Of a stretch of 64,000 bases of DNA, positions 1 through 8,315 are shown piece by piece. The stretch's first letter is position 1. Every line of letters starts with the position of its first letter. The notes under the pieces were generated by a model. That model was not told the origin of the DNA and ran no database searches. It was given only the letters and a program-made list of their open reading frames with translations. The DNA is taken from positions 744,001 to 808,000 of the forward strand of contig CALNZV010000020.1 of NCBI GenBank assembly GCA_942491115.1, read 5' to 3'. Both the position numbers and the translations under genes were made by a program. The stretch is from CALNZV01 sp942491115 (lineage in GTDB: Bacteria; Desulfobacterota; Desulfobacteria; Desulfobacterales; UBA5852).

Positions 1-858
1 GTGGCGGCCGTATTCGTCGAAGATTTCTTCCTCCCCGAGATGGGCCTCCGACGGGCTCTGGGTGAGATCGTGGGACTAATTGAGGATCTGGAGGCCTCTC
101 CGGGCCTCGCCAGGGTGTGCCGCTCCATGACCGCCGTCCGTTCCGCGAGGGAGTCGGGGGAGGTCGCGCTCCTTCTGTCTCTTGAGGGGGCCGACCCCAT
201 CGGGGCCGATCTGGGACTGCTGCGAGCCTTCTACGAGCTGGGAGTTCGGGGATTGGGGCTGACCTGGAGCCGACGGAACCACGCGGCAGACGGGTGCTGC
301 TTCCAGGAGGCCCGGCGGGGGAAAACCGGCGGACTTACGGCATTTGGAACGGCGCTAGTGGAAAAAGCCCAGACCCTGGGCATGGTCATCGATGTCAGTC
401 ACCTGAACGATGAGGGGTTCTGGGACGTCATGACCACAGCTGCCGGACCGATCATCGCCTCCCATTCCAATTGTCGGGCGATGACGGATATCCCGCGGAA
501 TATCTCGGACCGGCAGATCGAGGCCCTGGCCGAAAAAGGGGGGGTGATGGGCATCAACGCCATCGACAAATTCCTCCACGACGACCCCGGCAAGGCCACC
601 GTCGAACATTTTCTTGATCATGTGGACCACGCCGTGACGATCGCCGGTATCGATCATGTGGGTATCGGGCTAGACCTGTGCGACGGGTTCGAAAACTGGC
701 ACCGTCTGCCCCTTGGACCCCAGTCGAGGGATGTGATCGACGGCCACGGCCGATTTCCCGACATCACGGCAGGGTTGCTCCGACGGGGCTATTCGGACGG
801 AGCGGTGGCGAAAATCCTGGGAGGAAACTTTGAACGGGTGTTCTCCCGCATCCTCTGA
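1..858 (+). CDS. Membrane dipeptidase (peptidase M19), 5' end outside window
   Basis: This is a zinc dipeptidase of the renal dipeptidase family (M19), which cleaves dipeptides and some beta-lactam-like amides. Visible motifs are SLEGAD (E62), DVSHLND (H134), ASHSN (H155) and GIDHVGIGLD (D225), in the family order. The N-terminal HxD metal-binding segment is absent and the frame is open to base 1, so the gene starts upstream and the GTG at base 1 is not a credible start. The family is usually 310-400 residues, so about 40-100 residues are missing. The family is certain; the substrate is unknown. Confidence 0.9.
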   Translation: MAAVFVEDFFLPEMGLRRALGEIVGLIEDLEASPGLARVCRSMTAVRSARESGEVALLLSLEGADPIGADLGLLRAFYELGVRGLGLTWSRRNHAADGCCFQEARRGKTGGLTAFGTALVEKAQTLGMVIDVSHLNDEGFWDVMTTAAGPIIASHSNCRAMTDIPRNISDRQIEALAEKGGVMGINAIDKFLHDDPGKATVEHFLDHVDHAVTIAGIDHVGIGLDLCDGFENWHRLPLGPQSRDVIDGHGRFPDITAGLLRRGYSDGAVAKILGGNFERVFSRIL

Positions 859-985
859 GGGTTCCGATCGGCCTTTGGCCGTGGCGTCCCTTATCTTGTG
901 TATAGATCCCGCGGGCGATTCACCCGCCGATGGGCGGCGCTACCACCCGATACGCCCCGATGGACCCAAACCAGGGAACGGCTTC

Positions 986-1465
986 ATGTCCAAACGCTAC
1001 GACCCTCGCATGCACACGACCGAACATATTCTAAACCAAACCATGGACCGGATGTTCGGCTGCGGACGATGCGTCAGCGCCCACATCGAAAAGAAGAAGT
1101 CCAAGTGCGACTACCGGTTTGACCGGCCCCTGACGACGGATGAAGAGTCCGCCATCGCCGACGCCGTGAATGGGGTTATCGAAGCGGATTTGCCGGTAAC
1201 CGACGCCACGGTGTCCAGGGCCCAGGCCCAGGCGGACTTCAACCTTCTCCGCCTGCCGGAATCAGCAGGGGAAATCCTGCGAATCGTCCGGGTGGGCGAC
1301 TACGACGCCTGTCCATGTATCGGCCACCATGTGTCCCACACCGCAGAAATAGGGATCTTTCGGATCACATCCACCGATTTTGACAACGGCACCCTGAGGA
1401 TCCGCTACAAGCTGGGACCACCCCCCAGCCCTCTGCCACCGGCCGACACCCCCGACCCATGCTGA
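986..1465 (+). CDS. AlaX-like aminoacyl-tRNA editing-domain protein
   Basis: A 159-residue stand-alone protein resembling the second additional domain (SAD) of alanyl/threonyl-tRNA synthetases, which hydrolyses mischarged tRNA. It shows the zinc pattern HTTEHILNQ (HxxxH) near the N terminus and CPCIGHH (CxxxH) near residue 110. The ATG at 986 is chosen because homology begins right after it; the open frame extends upstream to 830 only through non-conserved sequence overlapping the dipeptidase end. Its stop overlaps the start of the next gene by 7 bases, implying translational coupling. It could act on Ser-tRNA(Ala) or be a non-editing SAD homologue; the sequence does not decide. Confidence 0.75.
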   Translation: MSKRYDPRMHTTEHILNQTMDRMFGCGRCVSAHIEKKKSKCDYRFDRPLTTDEESAIADAVNGVIEADLPVTDATVSRAQAQADFNLLRLPESAGEILRIVRVGDYDACPCIGHHVSHTAEIGIFRITSTDFDNGTLRIRYKLGPPPSPLPPADTPDPC

Positions 1466-1902
1466 CCGGCAGCAGCTACGCCGGCCTGTTTCTCGCAAGC
1501 TTCCTCGCCGCCACCCTTTTCCCCCTGGGATCGGAGGCGATGGTGGCGGCCATGGCCGCGAAGGGCTTCGCTCCCCTTGACATCCTGGCCACCGCGACCC
1601 TGGGCAACACCCTGGGGGCATGGGTCAATTATCTGATCGGACGGTGCGGGGACCGTTTCCTCCTGTCCCGTTGGGTGCGGTTCGACCCGAAGCGGCGGGC
1701 CCGTGCCGAGGGTCTGATCAGACGATGGGGTAGCCCCTTGCTGGTCCTTGCCTGGCTGCCGGTGATCGGGGACCCCCTCACCCTGGTCGCCGGCGTCGTC
1801 CGTATTCCTCCCGTCCCGTTCACGATTTGGGTGGCCCTCGGGAAAGGCGCCCGTTACGCCCTGGTCATCCACGGGGCCTCGTGGATGGCAGGTGGCGGTT
1901 GA
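1459..1902 (+). CDS. YqaA/DedA-family (SNARE-associated) membrane protein
   Basis: A 147-residue integral inner-membrane protein of the short YqaA branch of the DedA superfamily. Hydrophobic segments lie near residues 5-30, 45-62, 90-110 and 118-140. The motif GNTLGAWVNYLIGR and the charged loop after it (RFDPKRRARAE) are typical of YqaA proteins. DedA proteins are linked to lipid flipping and membrane homeostasis, but YqaA members are uncharacterised. It overlaps the upstream editing-domain gene by 7 bases, so the two are probably cotranslated. Confidence 0.75.
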   Translation: MLTGSSYAGLFLASFLAATLFPLGSEAMVAAMAAKGFAPLDILATATLGNTLGAWVNYLIGRCGDRFLLSRWVRFDPKRRARAEGLIRRWGSPLLVLAWLPVIGDPLTLVAGVVRIPPVPFTIWVALGKGARYALVIHGASWMAGGG

Positions 1903-1982
1903 GTCGGATCGTCTGATCATTCGTAGGGGCAAAGTGACTGTAGGAGGGCGGAATCGGGTCGCGGGAAGGCCTGTGCTTCCGG

Positions 1983-2819
1983 TTATCGATCCAACAACAT
2001 CCGGGCCAACAGTTCCTTCAGCAACTTGGCGGCTACGGCAGCGGTCATGCCATGAATGTCCCGGTCCGGGTTGAGTTCGACGATATCCGCGCCCACGAGA
2101 TGCCCCTCAAATTCCTGGATAGTGCGAAGGACATCCCGTGTGGACAGCCCGCCGGGCTCGTGATGGGAGACCCCGGGGGCAAAGGCGGGATCCAGGCAGT
2201 CCAGGTCTATCGACAGATAGACCGGCCCTTCGAAGGCCGGGGTGATGTTCGAAGAAAAGTCCTTCATTTCAACCGTCTCCACACCGAAGCGGCGCGCCTG
2301 ATCCCTCTGGTGGGGCGTTCGGGTCCGGATTCCGACCTGGACCAGCCGGCCGGCGATGCCGCTCTCCATGATCCTGGCGAAGGGGCAGGCATGGGAATAC
2401 CGGTCGCCGTCGAGGTCATCGTAGAGATCCGGATGGGCGTCGAGATGAAGGATGCCGATGTTTGGATACGACCGGGCGTAGGCGCCGACGATGGGGAAAG
2501 TGATGGCGTGATCTCCGCCCAGGGCGATGATCCGCCTGCCCCGGCCGAGGTGGCCAGAAAAGATGGACTCGATGTCCTTTAGGGCTGCCCCCGGGTTCGG
2601 AAAGCGGAGATCTCCCCCGTCCCGCCATCTTGCCTCGGCACCCAGATCCGTGCCGTTTTCCGCACAAAGGGTGGTGTGGTTGCTGAACAGCGCCTTTCGA
2701 ATCTCACCGGGGGCCTTGGCGGCACCCGGAAGAAACGAGGAATGCCGGTCGAGGGGGACCCCTAAAACCACAATGGCTTCCGGCTCCGTCCAGTTCGTGA
2801 TGTCGAAAGTGTCGGTCAT
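1983..2819 (-). CDS. speB: Agmatinase / arginase-family ureohydrolase
   Basis: A 278-residue cytoplasmic ureohydrolase that would release urea from a guanidino compound such as agmatine. The binuclear Mn site is complete: GGDHAI (H104), DAHPDLYDD (D127, H129, D131) and SIDLDCLDP (D205, D207). It is the last gene of a leftward run (4439 to 1983) behind a small membrane protein and an M20 amidohydrolase. The sequence identifies the superfamily firmly. Agmatine is the default substrate call, but guanidinobutyrate or formiminoglutamate cannot be excluded, so the symbol is provisional. Confidence 0.82.
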   Translation of the reverse strand: MTDTFDITNWTEPEAIVVLGVPLDRHSSFLPGAAKAPGEIRKALFSNHTTLCAENGTDLGAEARWRDGGDLRFPNPGAALKDIESIFSGHLGRGRRIIALGGDHAITFPIVGAYARSYPNIGILHLDAHPDLYDDLDGDRYSHACPFARIMESGIAGRLVQVGIRTRTPHQRDQARRFGVETVEMKDFSSNITPAFEGPVYLSIDLDCLDPAFAPGVSHHEPGGLSTRDVLRTIQEFEGHLVGADIVELNPDRDIHGMTAAVAAKLLKELLARMLLDR

Positions 2820-2870
2820 TGGACTCCAGTCGAATCCCGGCCGGAAGATGGGTTGGACCGTCCCTGGCCG

Positions 2871-4022
2871 TCAGACCAGTAGCTGGCCAAGAATGGATTG
2901 GAAAAGGGCGCACCCCTTGGGAATCAATGAATCCGGAAAGTCGTAGTCCGGGTGGTGGAGGTCGGGCATGGCCCGACCGGCGCCCAGTCCGAACAGCGCC
3001 CCTCCGAACCGGGCGGTGAACCGCCCGAAGTCTTCCGACCAAGGGAGCGGATGGGCCAGACGATGGATGGGCAGACCGACGCTGTCGGCGGCGGCCGCAA
3101 CGACGCCGGTCTCCCTTTCCCTATTGACCGTGGCGGGAAAGGGAGACCGGCGGTCAATCTCCAGAGTCACACCGGCCGCCGCTGCTGCGGATTCGGCCAT
3201 CCCGATTCCCCTGTCCACCAGATTGGAAAGCCCCCGATTCGTTTCGCTGCGCAGGGTGGCCATTACCTCGGCCGATCCAGGAGCCATGCCGAAGGCCTCG
3301 GGCTCACCCAGTCGGGCATGAACCACCGTGACCAATGGCAACGACGTAGGAACGTCCGGATTCCGCCCCAACCGTGGCAGCCCGTCCACGAGCCGGCACA
3401 TGGGAAGGGCAGGACTTCTTCCTGTCTCGGGTTGGGCCGCATGGGCAGTTCTCCCCTGAAATCTGAAAATGATGCCTATGGATGCAGGGCAAAATGGGCC
3501 GGCCCGAATGACCACCACACCCTCGGGAAACCCCGGCATGTTGTGGAGAGCGAACACATGATCGGGGGCGATGGCGGCGAAGCGCGGGTCCCCCATCACG
3601 GATGCCGCACCGGCCCCGGTCTCCTCGGCGGGTTGGAAAAGGATCACCACCCGCCCTTTGACGGGCCGGCACCGGGCGAGCCAGGCAGCCAGTGCGCAGA
3701 GAATGGCCATGTGGCCGTCGTGTCCGCAGGCATGGGACATGGACGGCACCGTCGACCTGTGGGACCGCACCCCCGCTTCCTGGATCGGAACGGCATCCAG
3801 TTCCGCCCTCAGCAGCACACTGGGCCCCTTCGTGCCGCTGTCGAAGACGGCGGCGATGCCGAATCCGCCCAGCCCGATCAAGAGATCGTCGGGGCTCAGC
3901 CTTTTAAAAAACGATTCAATCCGGCGGGCCGTTTGCTCCTCGCAGCCGGATCGCTCCGGATGCCGGTGGAATTCACGCCTCAGGCGAACGATGTCGGACA
4001 GGGTCGTTTCGGCAAGGCTCAT
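2871..4022 (-). CDS. M20-family metal-dependent amidohydrolase
   Basis: A 383-residue M20D-type peptidase/amidohydrolase, the group of hippurate hydrolases and N-acyl-L-amino acid amidohydrolases. Metal ligands are visible in SHACGHDGH, in QPAEE (the catalytic Glu pair) and in the ALHNMPG segment. The ATG at 4022 has a GAGG ribosome site 6 bases upstream. The gene sits 15 bases downstream of a small membrane-protein gene and 51 bases upstream of the ureohydrolase, so the three likely form one transcript. The acyl substrate is unknown. A carbamoylase role is conceivable given the ATC hydrolase genes nearby, but the motifs look like the N-acyl group. Confidence 0.85.
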   Translation of the reverse strand: MSLAETTLSDIVRLRREFHRHPERSGCEEQTARRIESFFKRLSPDDLLIGLGGFGIAAVFDSGTKGPSVLLRAELDAVPIQEAGVRSHRSTVPSMSHACGHDGHMAILCALAAWLARCRPVKGRVVILFQPAEETGAGAASVMGDPRFAAIAPDHVFALHNMPGFPEGVVVIRAGPFCPASIGIIFRFQGRTAHAAQPETGRSPALPMCRLVDGLPRLGRNPDVPTSLPLVTVVHARLGEPEAFGMAPGSAEVMATLRSETNRGLSNLVDRGIGMAESAAAAAGVTLEIDRRSPFPATVNRERETGVVAAAADSVGLPIHRLAHPLPWSEDFGRFTARFGGALFGLGAGRAMPDLHHPDYDFPDSLIPKGCALFQSILGQLLV

Positions 4023-4037
4023 ATCGCCTCTGTCCTT

Positions 4038-4439
4038 TTAGATCAGACCGCGAATTCGGGCAGCCAGATACGGGGAGACGGCGGCGACCGCCACCACCAA
4101 AAGCATCAAGTCGCCGGTTCGAATGTCGAAGACCCGGAGGAGTTCCGGCCAGGATCTGCCTGCTCCCCACCGGCCGAGGCAAAGCTCGAAGACAACGGTG
4201 AGCAGAGTCCAGATGCCCCCCGCCCCCCAATAGGCGCCACGGCTCTCGGCACCCAGCCGGGGGATAACGGCGACGGATACGCCAATGACGAGAAGCGATA
4301 GACTGACACTGCTGAAGGGCAGGGCCATCCCGCGCCCAAAGATTGGCGTCAGCACCGTCTCGCGGACGATACCGTTCAGGATTCCGACAAAGGGCAGAAT
4401 CAACCACAGGCCGGCGGCTTTCAGCACAATGGCGGTCAT
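4038..4439 (-). CDS. Small four-helix membrane protein, unknown function
   Basis: A 133-residue integral membrane protein. Hydrophobic segments lie near residues 5-25, 38-60, 70-88 and 108-128, and the short loops contain Arg. The ATG at 4439 has a good GGAGG site 7 bases upstream. It is the first gene of the leftward run with the M20 amidohydrolase and the ureohydrolase. I do not recognise a named family. A role in export or membrane anchoring of its neighbours would be speculation. Confidence 0.6.
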   Translation of the reverse strand: MTAIVLKAAGLWLILPFVGILNGIVRETVLTPIFGRGMALPFSSVSLSLLVIGVSVAVIPRLGAESRGAYWGAGGIWTLLTVVFELCLGRWGAGRSWPELLRVFDIRTGDLMLLVVAVAAVSPYLAARIRGLI

Positions 4440-4609
4440 CGATGATCCTCCATTCCCACAACAGTCTCTATCGCGGACCCCGCCCTCCCCTATTCACCGG
4501 TTCTCTATGGCACGACAGGGCCATTTTTTTCAATACTTGATCCCCCGCCTCCTGTATTGATACATCCACCCGACAGCGTTTACGATCAGTGAAGAGGAGG
4601 GAAACGGCC

Positions 4610-5098
4610 ATGATTATTCGACCCACGGTTCCGGAGGATTTCGAGGCGGTGGCGGTGCTGATCCTGCAACTGATGCCGACCGCAACAGAGGATCCGGGAT
4701 TGCTGAGACCGATCTTCGAGACCGCCCTGGCGGCGCCGGCCCAGGTGTATGTATCGGCCGTCGGGAACAGCGCGGTGGTGGGGTTTGCCTCGATGACGGT
4801 ACGGACCTGCCTCTGGAACGCCGGCCCCATGGCCTATATCGATGAACTGGTCGTCAGTGAGCGCCACCGGGGCGCCGGCATCGGCAGCCGGCTTCTGGAT
4901 CGGCTGGCCGAGGAGGCGTCGGCACGGGGATGCCGCTGTCTGGAGCTGGACTCGGCGGCGCACCGGGAGTCCGCCCACCGCTTCTATAGGGACAGAGGGT
5001 TTGAATGTCGGGCCCTTCTCTTCTCACGGCCCCTGGCGGCATCGGCGGTTCATCGATCGGACCCGATCGTTTTCGGCGATACGACCAGTTCGCAATAG
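4610..5098 (+). CDS. GNAT-family N-acetyltransferase
   Basis: A 162-residue GCN5-related acetyltransferase. The acetyl-CoA binding motif is visible as VSERHRGAGIGSRLLDRL around residues 83-100, followed by the typical C-terminal ESAHRFYRDRGFE. The ATG at 4610 follows a GAGGAGG site, so it is preferred to the GTG at 4589. The gene converges on the ATC-hydrolase-like gene and overlaps its 3' end by 49 bases on the opposite strand. The acceptor substrate is unknown. Confidence 0.85.
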   Translation: MIIRPTVPEDFEAVAVLILQLMPTATEDPGLLRPIFETALAAPAQVYVSAVGNSAVVGFASMTVRTCLWNAGPMAYIDELVVSERHRGAGIGSRLLDRLAEEASARGCRCLELDSAAHRESAHRFYRDRGFECRALLFSRPLAASAVHRSDPIVFGDTTSSQ

Positions 5099-5547
5099 GA
5101 GGTGCCGTCCCGAAGGGTGTGGACGGTATGTCGGCAGGCGAGCCCGGGGTTGTAGGCATCGTATTTTGCCGAATCCACCCGGCAGTAGATCTCTCCGTCC
5201 TGGGGGCACCCCATTTCCCTCCAGGTGGCCGCCAGGGGGCAGTGATGGACCCGAACGGTCCAGGGAGCATCCGCCACCCGTTCGGCGTCGAATCCTAAGG
5301 AAGGCAGATCTTCGGCATAATTGGCCTCGTCCGGCGAAAGCCCGAGGGCATCGGTGCGGGCCCGGGCCATGTGCCCGATGGTCTCTCCGTAGCGATCGGC
5401 GACGGCCTCAGACAGCGCCTGCCCCTTTTCATCTCCAAGCGTCTCCTTGAGAACGGCCACCATGGTCGCATGATAGATGGCAAGGCGCCTCAGGGCCAGG
5501 GTCACCTGGCGCCCCGCCTCGGATACGGACATCATCTCCTCGGTCAT
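5050..5547 (-). CDS. ATC hydrolase-family protein (copy 1)
   Basis: A 165-residue protein of the L-2-amino-thiazoline-4-carboxylate (ATC) hydrolase family. Characterised members (AtcB of Pseudomonas) open the thiazoline ring to N-carbamoyl-cysteine. The diagnostic second half is present: HHCPLAATWREMG, then GEIYCRVDSAKYDAYNPG, then the closing LRDGTSYCELVV, with helical sequence before it. Many distant family members have no proven activity. It is divergent from the ProC-like gene at 5674 and one of two copies flanking the Liv importer. The ATG at 5547 has a GGAGG-type site directly upstream. Confidence 0.75.
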   Translation of the reverse strand: MTEEMMSVSEAGRQVTLALRRLAIYHATMVAVLKETLGDEKGQALSEAVADRYGETIGHMARARTDALGLSPDEANYAEDLPSLGFDAERVADAPWTVRVHHCPLAATWREMGCPQDGEIYCRVDSAKYDAYNPGLACRHTVHTLRDGTSYCELVVSPKTIGSDR

Positions 5548-5673
5548 TGTGGACCTCCTTCAACGGGCTTGGGCCGGATGCCGTTGTGACGGCAGCAGCA
5601 ATGAATTGATTTTCGACTGTCGGTTCGGATAGACTCCGGCGTCCCTTTTTCCCCAACCCATGGAGAACCGCTC

Positions 5674-6795
5674 ATGAAACCGGACAGCAGCGTTCGCTTC
5701 ACCATCATCGGCCTCGGCAATCTCATGGAAGTCATCTGGCACTGCATCGAGGGCGCTCTGGGCGGCGATGACCTTGATCGACGGGCCGTGGCCACCACCG
5801 CCGATGCCCCCGATATTCAGAGAAAGCAGGCGGTTTTCGGCATTCCGGTCCAGCTTCACGGCAATCTGGAGGCCCTCCAACGCACCCGCCCCGACATCGT
5901 CTTCTTCGCCCCACCCCCAACCGTGGCGCCGGCCCTCATCGAATCCGACCTCAAGCCCTACGTCGAGGAGTGCCGGACCCAGGGACGGGATCTTCCCGAT
6001 ATCTACGCCTTCCCTCCCCTTCCCGGGGGCCAGCACTACCGGGATGTCCTGGGTCCGGATATCAAGGTCGTCAATATTATTCCCAACAACGTGAGCCGAA
6101 TCGCCGGCAAACCGGTGACGGATGCGGGGTATTACGTCTGCAGCTTCCCAGCCCCCTGGCCCCAAGATGCCAATCAACGTCTGAAGCGCATTTTTAAAAG
6201 CCAGGGCGCCTATGTTGAGGTAACCCCTGATGCCCTGGTCCCCATGCTGGGAGGGACCTGCACCCTATTTAGTCTGTGGCGGGTGGTTCCGGCTGTGACT
6301 GACATCCTGATCGACCGGGGGTACCCGATTCACCACAACAGGGTTGGGGAATTCTTGCGGGCAAGGGTGCAGGCGACCACCGGCTATTGCCCGCGGATTT
6401 CCACGCCGGCAACGGAGAGTGCTCTCGACGGTTTTCCGGCCATGTTCCTGGCCGCTGTTGCCCACGGCTGGTACGAGGGGGTGGGTCGGTTCTACCGCGA
6501 AATCGGCTTCCCGGCGGAGGCGGCTCGAAGGATCCTGGGCAGGGGATTCGACCTCATCCTCCACACCACCCAGGCTGAAACCAGGGCGGTTCTGAATCAC
6601 CATGCCGTTGGCGCCGCCACCAAGGGGGGGGTTCTGGAAAAAGCCATCGCCACCTTTCATAAGACGGTCGAACCCATGATGGTCGCTGCGGCCGCGGACG
6701 GTACCGTACCGGAGGCATGGTCGAAGGCCCTTTCGGCGGCGGTGTGCCGCATGGCCCATACGGTCAAGGAACACGGCTTAACCCTCGCCGGCTGA
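5674..6795 (+). CDS. ProC-like NAD(P)-dependent dehydrogenase
   Basis: A 373-residue oxidoreductase with an N-terminal Rossmann motif (TIIGLGNLMEVI, residues 10-21) and a C-terminal helical half. That half contains HHAVGAATKGGVLEKAI near residue 307, a counterpart of the substrate-binding GGTT-type segment of pyrroline-5-carboxylate reductases. It is about 100 residues longer than classical ProC (about 270), so it is a distant relative rather than ProC itself. It lies between the first ATC hydrolase-like gene (divergent, 126 bases away) and the livF end (convergent). A reduction of a cyclic imino acid is a reasonable inference. Confidence 0.65.
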   Translation: MKPDSSVRFTIIGLGNLMEVIWHCIEGALGGDDLDRRAVATTADAPDIQRKQAVFGIPVQLHGNLEALQRTRPDIVFFAPPPTVAPALIESDLKPYVEECRTQGRDLPDIYAFPPLPGGQHYRDVLGPDIKVVNIIPNNVSRIAGKPVTDAGYYVCSFPAPWPQDANQRLKRIFKSQGAYVEVTPDALVPMLGGTCTLFSLWRVVPAVTDILIDRGYPIHHNRVGEFLRARVQATTGYCPRISTPATESALDGFPAMFLAAVAHGWYEGVGRFYREIGFPAEAARRILGRGFDLILHTTQAETRAVLNHHAVGAATKGGVLEKAIATFHKTVEPMMVAAAADGTVPEAWSKALSAAVCRMAHTVKEHGLTLAG

Positions 6796-6825
6796 ACGGG
6801 ATCTCAGGCCCCCATCCGCCAACCC

Positions 6826-7554
6826 TCAACCGGTTTTCCGGTGCAAATGGCCGCCCAGGTAAGCCGCCTCGACAGCCCGCTCACGGCGGAGATCGGGGGC
6901 CTTGCCCTCGAGGGTAATCCGCCCTGCATCCATGATGTAGGCATAGTCCGCCACGGACAAAGCCGCTCTGGCGTTCTGCTCTACCAGTAAAATGGCACAC
7001 CCTTCCCCACGGATTCGACGAATCATATCGAAAATCTGCTTGACGAGTATCGGTGCAAGACCCAGGGACGGTTCGTCCATCAGCAGAAGCTGAGGACGCC
7101 CCATGAGGGCCCGCCCGATGGCGAGCATCTGTTGCTCGCCTCCGGAAAGAGAGCCCGCCTGCTGGGCTCTCCGCTCGGCCAGCACAGGGAAGAGGGAAAA
7201 TACCTTGCCCGCATCTTCTTCAAACCGTCGTTTCGGCTGGTGGTAGGCCCCCATCTTAAGGTTTTCCAAAACGGTCATGTTGGAGAAGATCTGCCGTCCC
7301 TCGGGGCACTGGTTGATGCCCCGGGCAACGATCCGGTGGGAGCTCATGTTGGTGATATCTTCTCCAAAAAAGCGGACGCGTCCCCCCGTTACCTTGTAGA
7401 TGCCCGTCACGGCGCGCATTAGGGTGGTTTTTCCCACACCGTTTGCCCCCAGCACGGCGACGATGGCCTCGTCCTCGACAGCAACGGACACCCCGAAAAG
7501 AATTTGTTGGAGTCCGATTCTGACGTCCAGATCCGCCACCTCTAAAACTGGCAT
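6826..7554 (-). CDS. livF: LivF-type ABC transporter ATP-binding protein
   Basis: A 242-residue ATPase of the branched-chain amino acid type importer (HAAT family). It has Walker A GANGVGKTT, signature LSGGEQQMLAIGRAL and Walker B LLLMDEPSLGLAP. It overlaps livG by 13 bases and is the last gene of the livKHMGF block. Working with LivG, it powers uptake through LivH/LivM. HAAT importers carry branched-chain amino acids but also amides, urea and other small polar compounds, so the substrate is open. Confidence 0.92.
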   Translation of the reverse strand: MPVLEVADLDVRIGLQQILFGVSVAVEDEAIVAVLGANGVGKTTLMRAVTGIYKVTGGRVRFFGEDITNMSSHRIVARGINQCPEGRQIFSNMTVLENLKMGAYHQPKRRFEEDAGKVFSLFPVLAERRAQQAGSLSGGEQQMLAIGRALMGRPQLLLMDEPSLGLAPILVKQIFDMIRRIRGEGCAILLVEQNARAALSVADYAYIMDAGRITLEGKAPDLRRERAVEAAYLGGHLHRKTG

Positions 7555-8315
7555 TCTTCTCCCCCCAGGTAGGCTTCCAGAACCGCCGGGTTCTCCTGAA
7601 CGGCGGCAGGGGATTCGTCGGCGATTTTCCTCCCCGAGGCCATGACCATCACCCGGCTGCAGATGCTCATCACCAGGGACATATCGTGCTCCACCAGGAT
7701 GATGGGCATGCCGGCTTCGTGGAGTCGGGCAATGAAGCCGGCCAATTCACGGGTTTCGTCCTCATTGAGACCGGCCGCGGGTTCATCTAAAATGAGAAGC
7801 CTGGGCTCGGTCGCCAGGGCTCTGGCGATTTCCAGGTATTTTCGTTTGCCGTAGGACAGATTTGCCGCCAAGTGGTGGGCCTCGCCGGACAACCCCACCT
7901 GTTCCAGTATCTCCCAGGATGTTTCGCTGATTTGTCGGTCGATGCCGTTTCGGGAGACGGGCCAAAGGGTTCGGATCATGCTGTGGCCCCGGCGACCGAT
8001 GGCGCCGATGCTCACGTTGTCAAAGACGGTCATGTTGGGCATGATCCGCAGGTTCTGAAAGGTGCGCCCAATTCCTTTCTTGGCCACTAGGAATGGCTTC
8101 AATCCCGTTATGTCTTCCCCGTCGAAGCGCACCCGACCCTCGGACGGTGGCGTAAAACCGGTAATACAATTGAAGAAGGTGGTTTTCCCCGCACCGTTGG
8201 GGCCGATCAATCCCACCAGATCTCCGACATTGAGCACGAGGGAGACATCGTCCACCGCCACCAGGCCCCCAAAACGCCGGGAGACGTTTTCGCAAATGAA
8301 CAGGGGAGACGTCAT
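7542..8315 (-). CDS. livG: LivG-type ABC transporter ATP-binding protein
   Basis: A 257-residue ATPase partner of LivF. It has Walker A GPNGAGKTT, signature LSYGKRKYLEIARAL and Walker B LLILDEPAAGLNEDE, plus the long insertion between Walker A and the signature that marks LivG. The ATG at 8315 is chosen because it overlaps the livM stop as ATGA and homology begins there; an upstream in-frame start at 8351 would lie deep in livM. Confidence 0.92.
   Translation of the reverse strand: MTSPLFICENVSRRFGGLVAVDDVSLVLNVGDLVGLIGPNGAGKTTFFNCITGFTPPSEGRVRFDGEDITGLKPFLVAKKGIGRTFQNLRIMPNMTVFDNVSIGAIGRRGHSMIRTLWPVSRNGIDRQISETSWEILEQVGLSGEAHHLAANLSYGKRKYLEIARALATEPRLLILDEPAAGLNEDETRELAGFIARLHEAGMPIILVEHDMSLVMSICSRVMVMASGRKIADESPAAVQENPAVLEAYLGGEECQF

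Noticed and set aside
2952..4301. A 449-codon plus-strand open frame over the M20 and membrane-protein genes
   Set aside because: It is antisense to two well-supported genes, has a Gly/His/Pro-rich composition and no motif; an effect of GC-rich codons.
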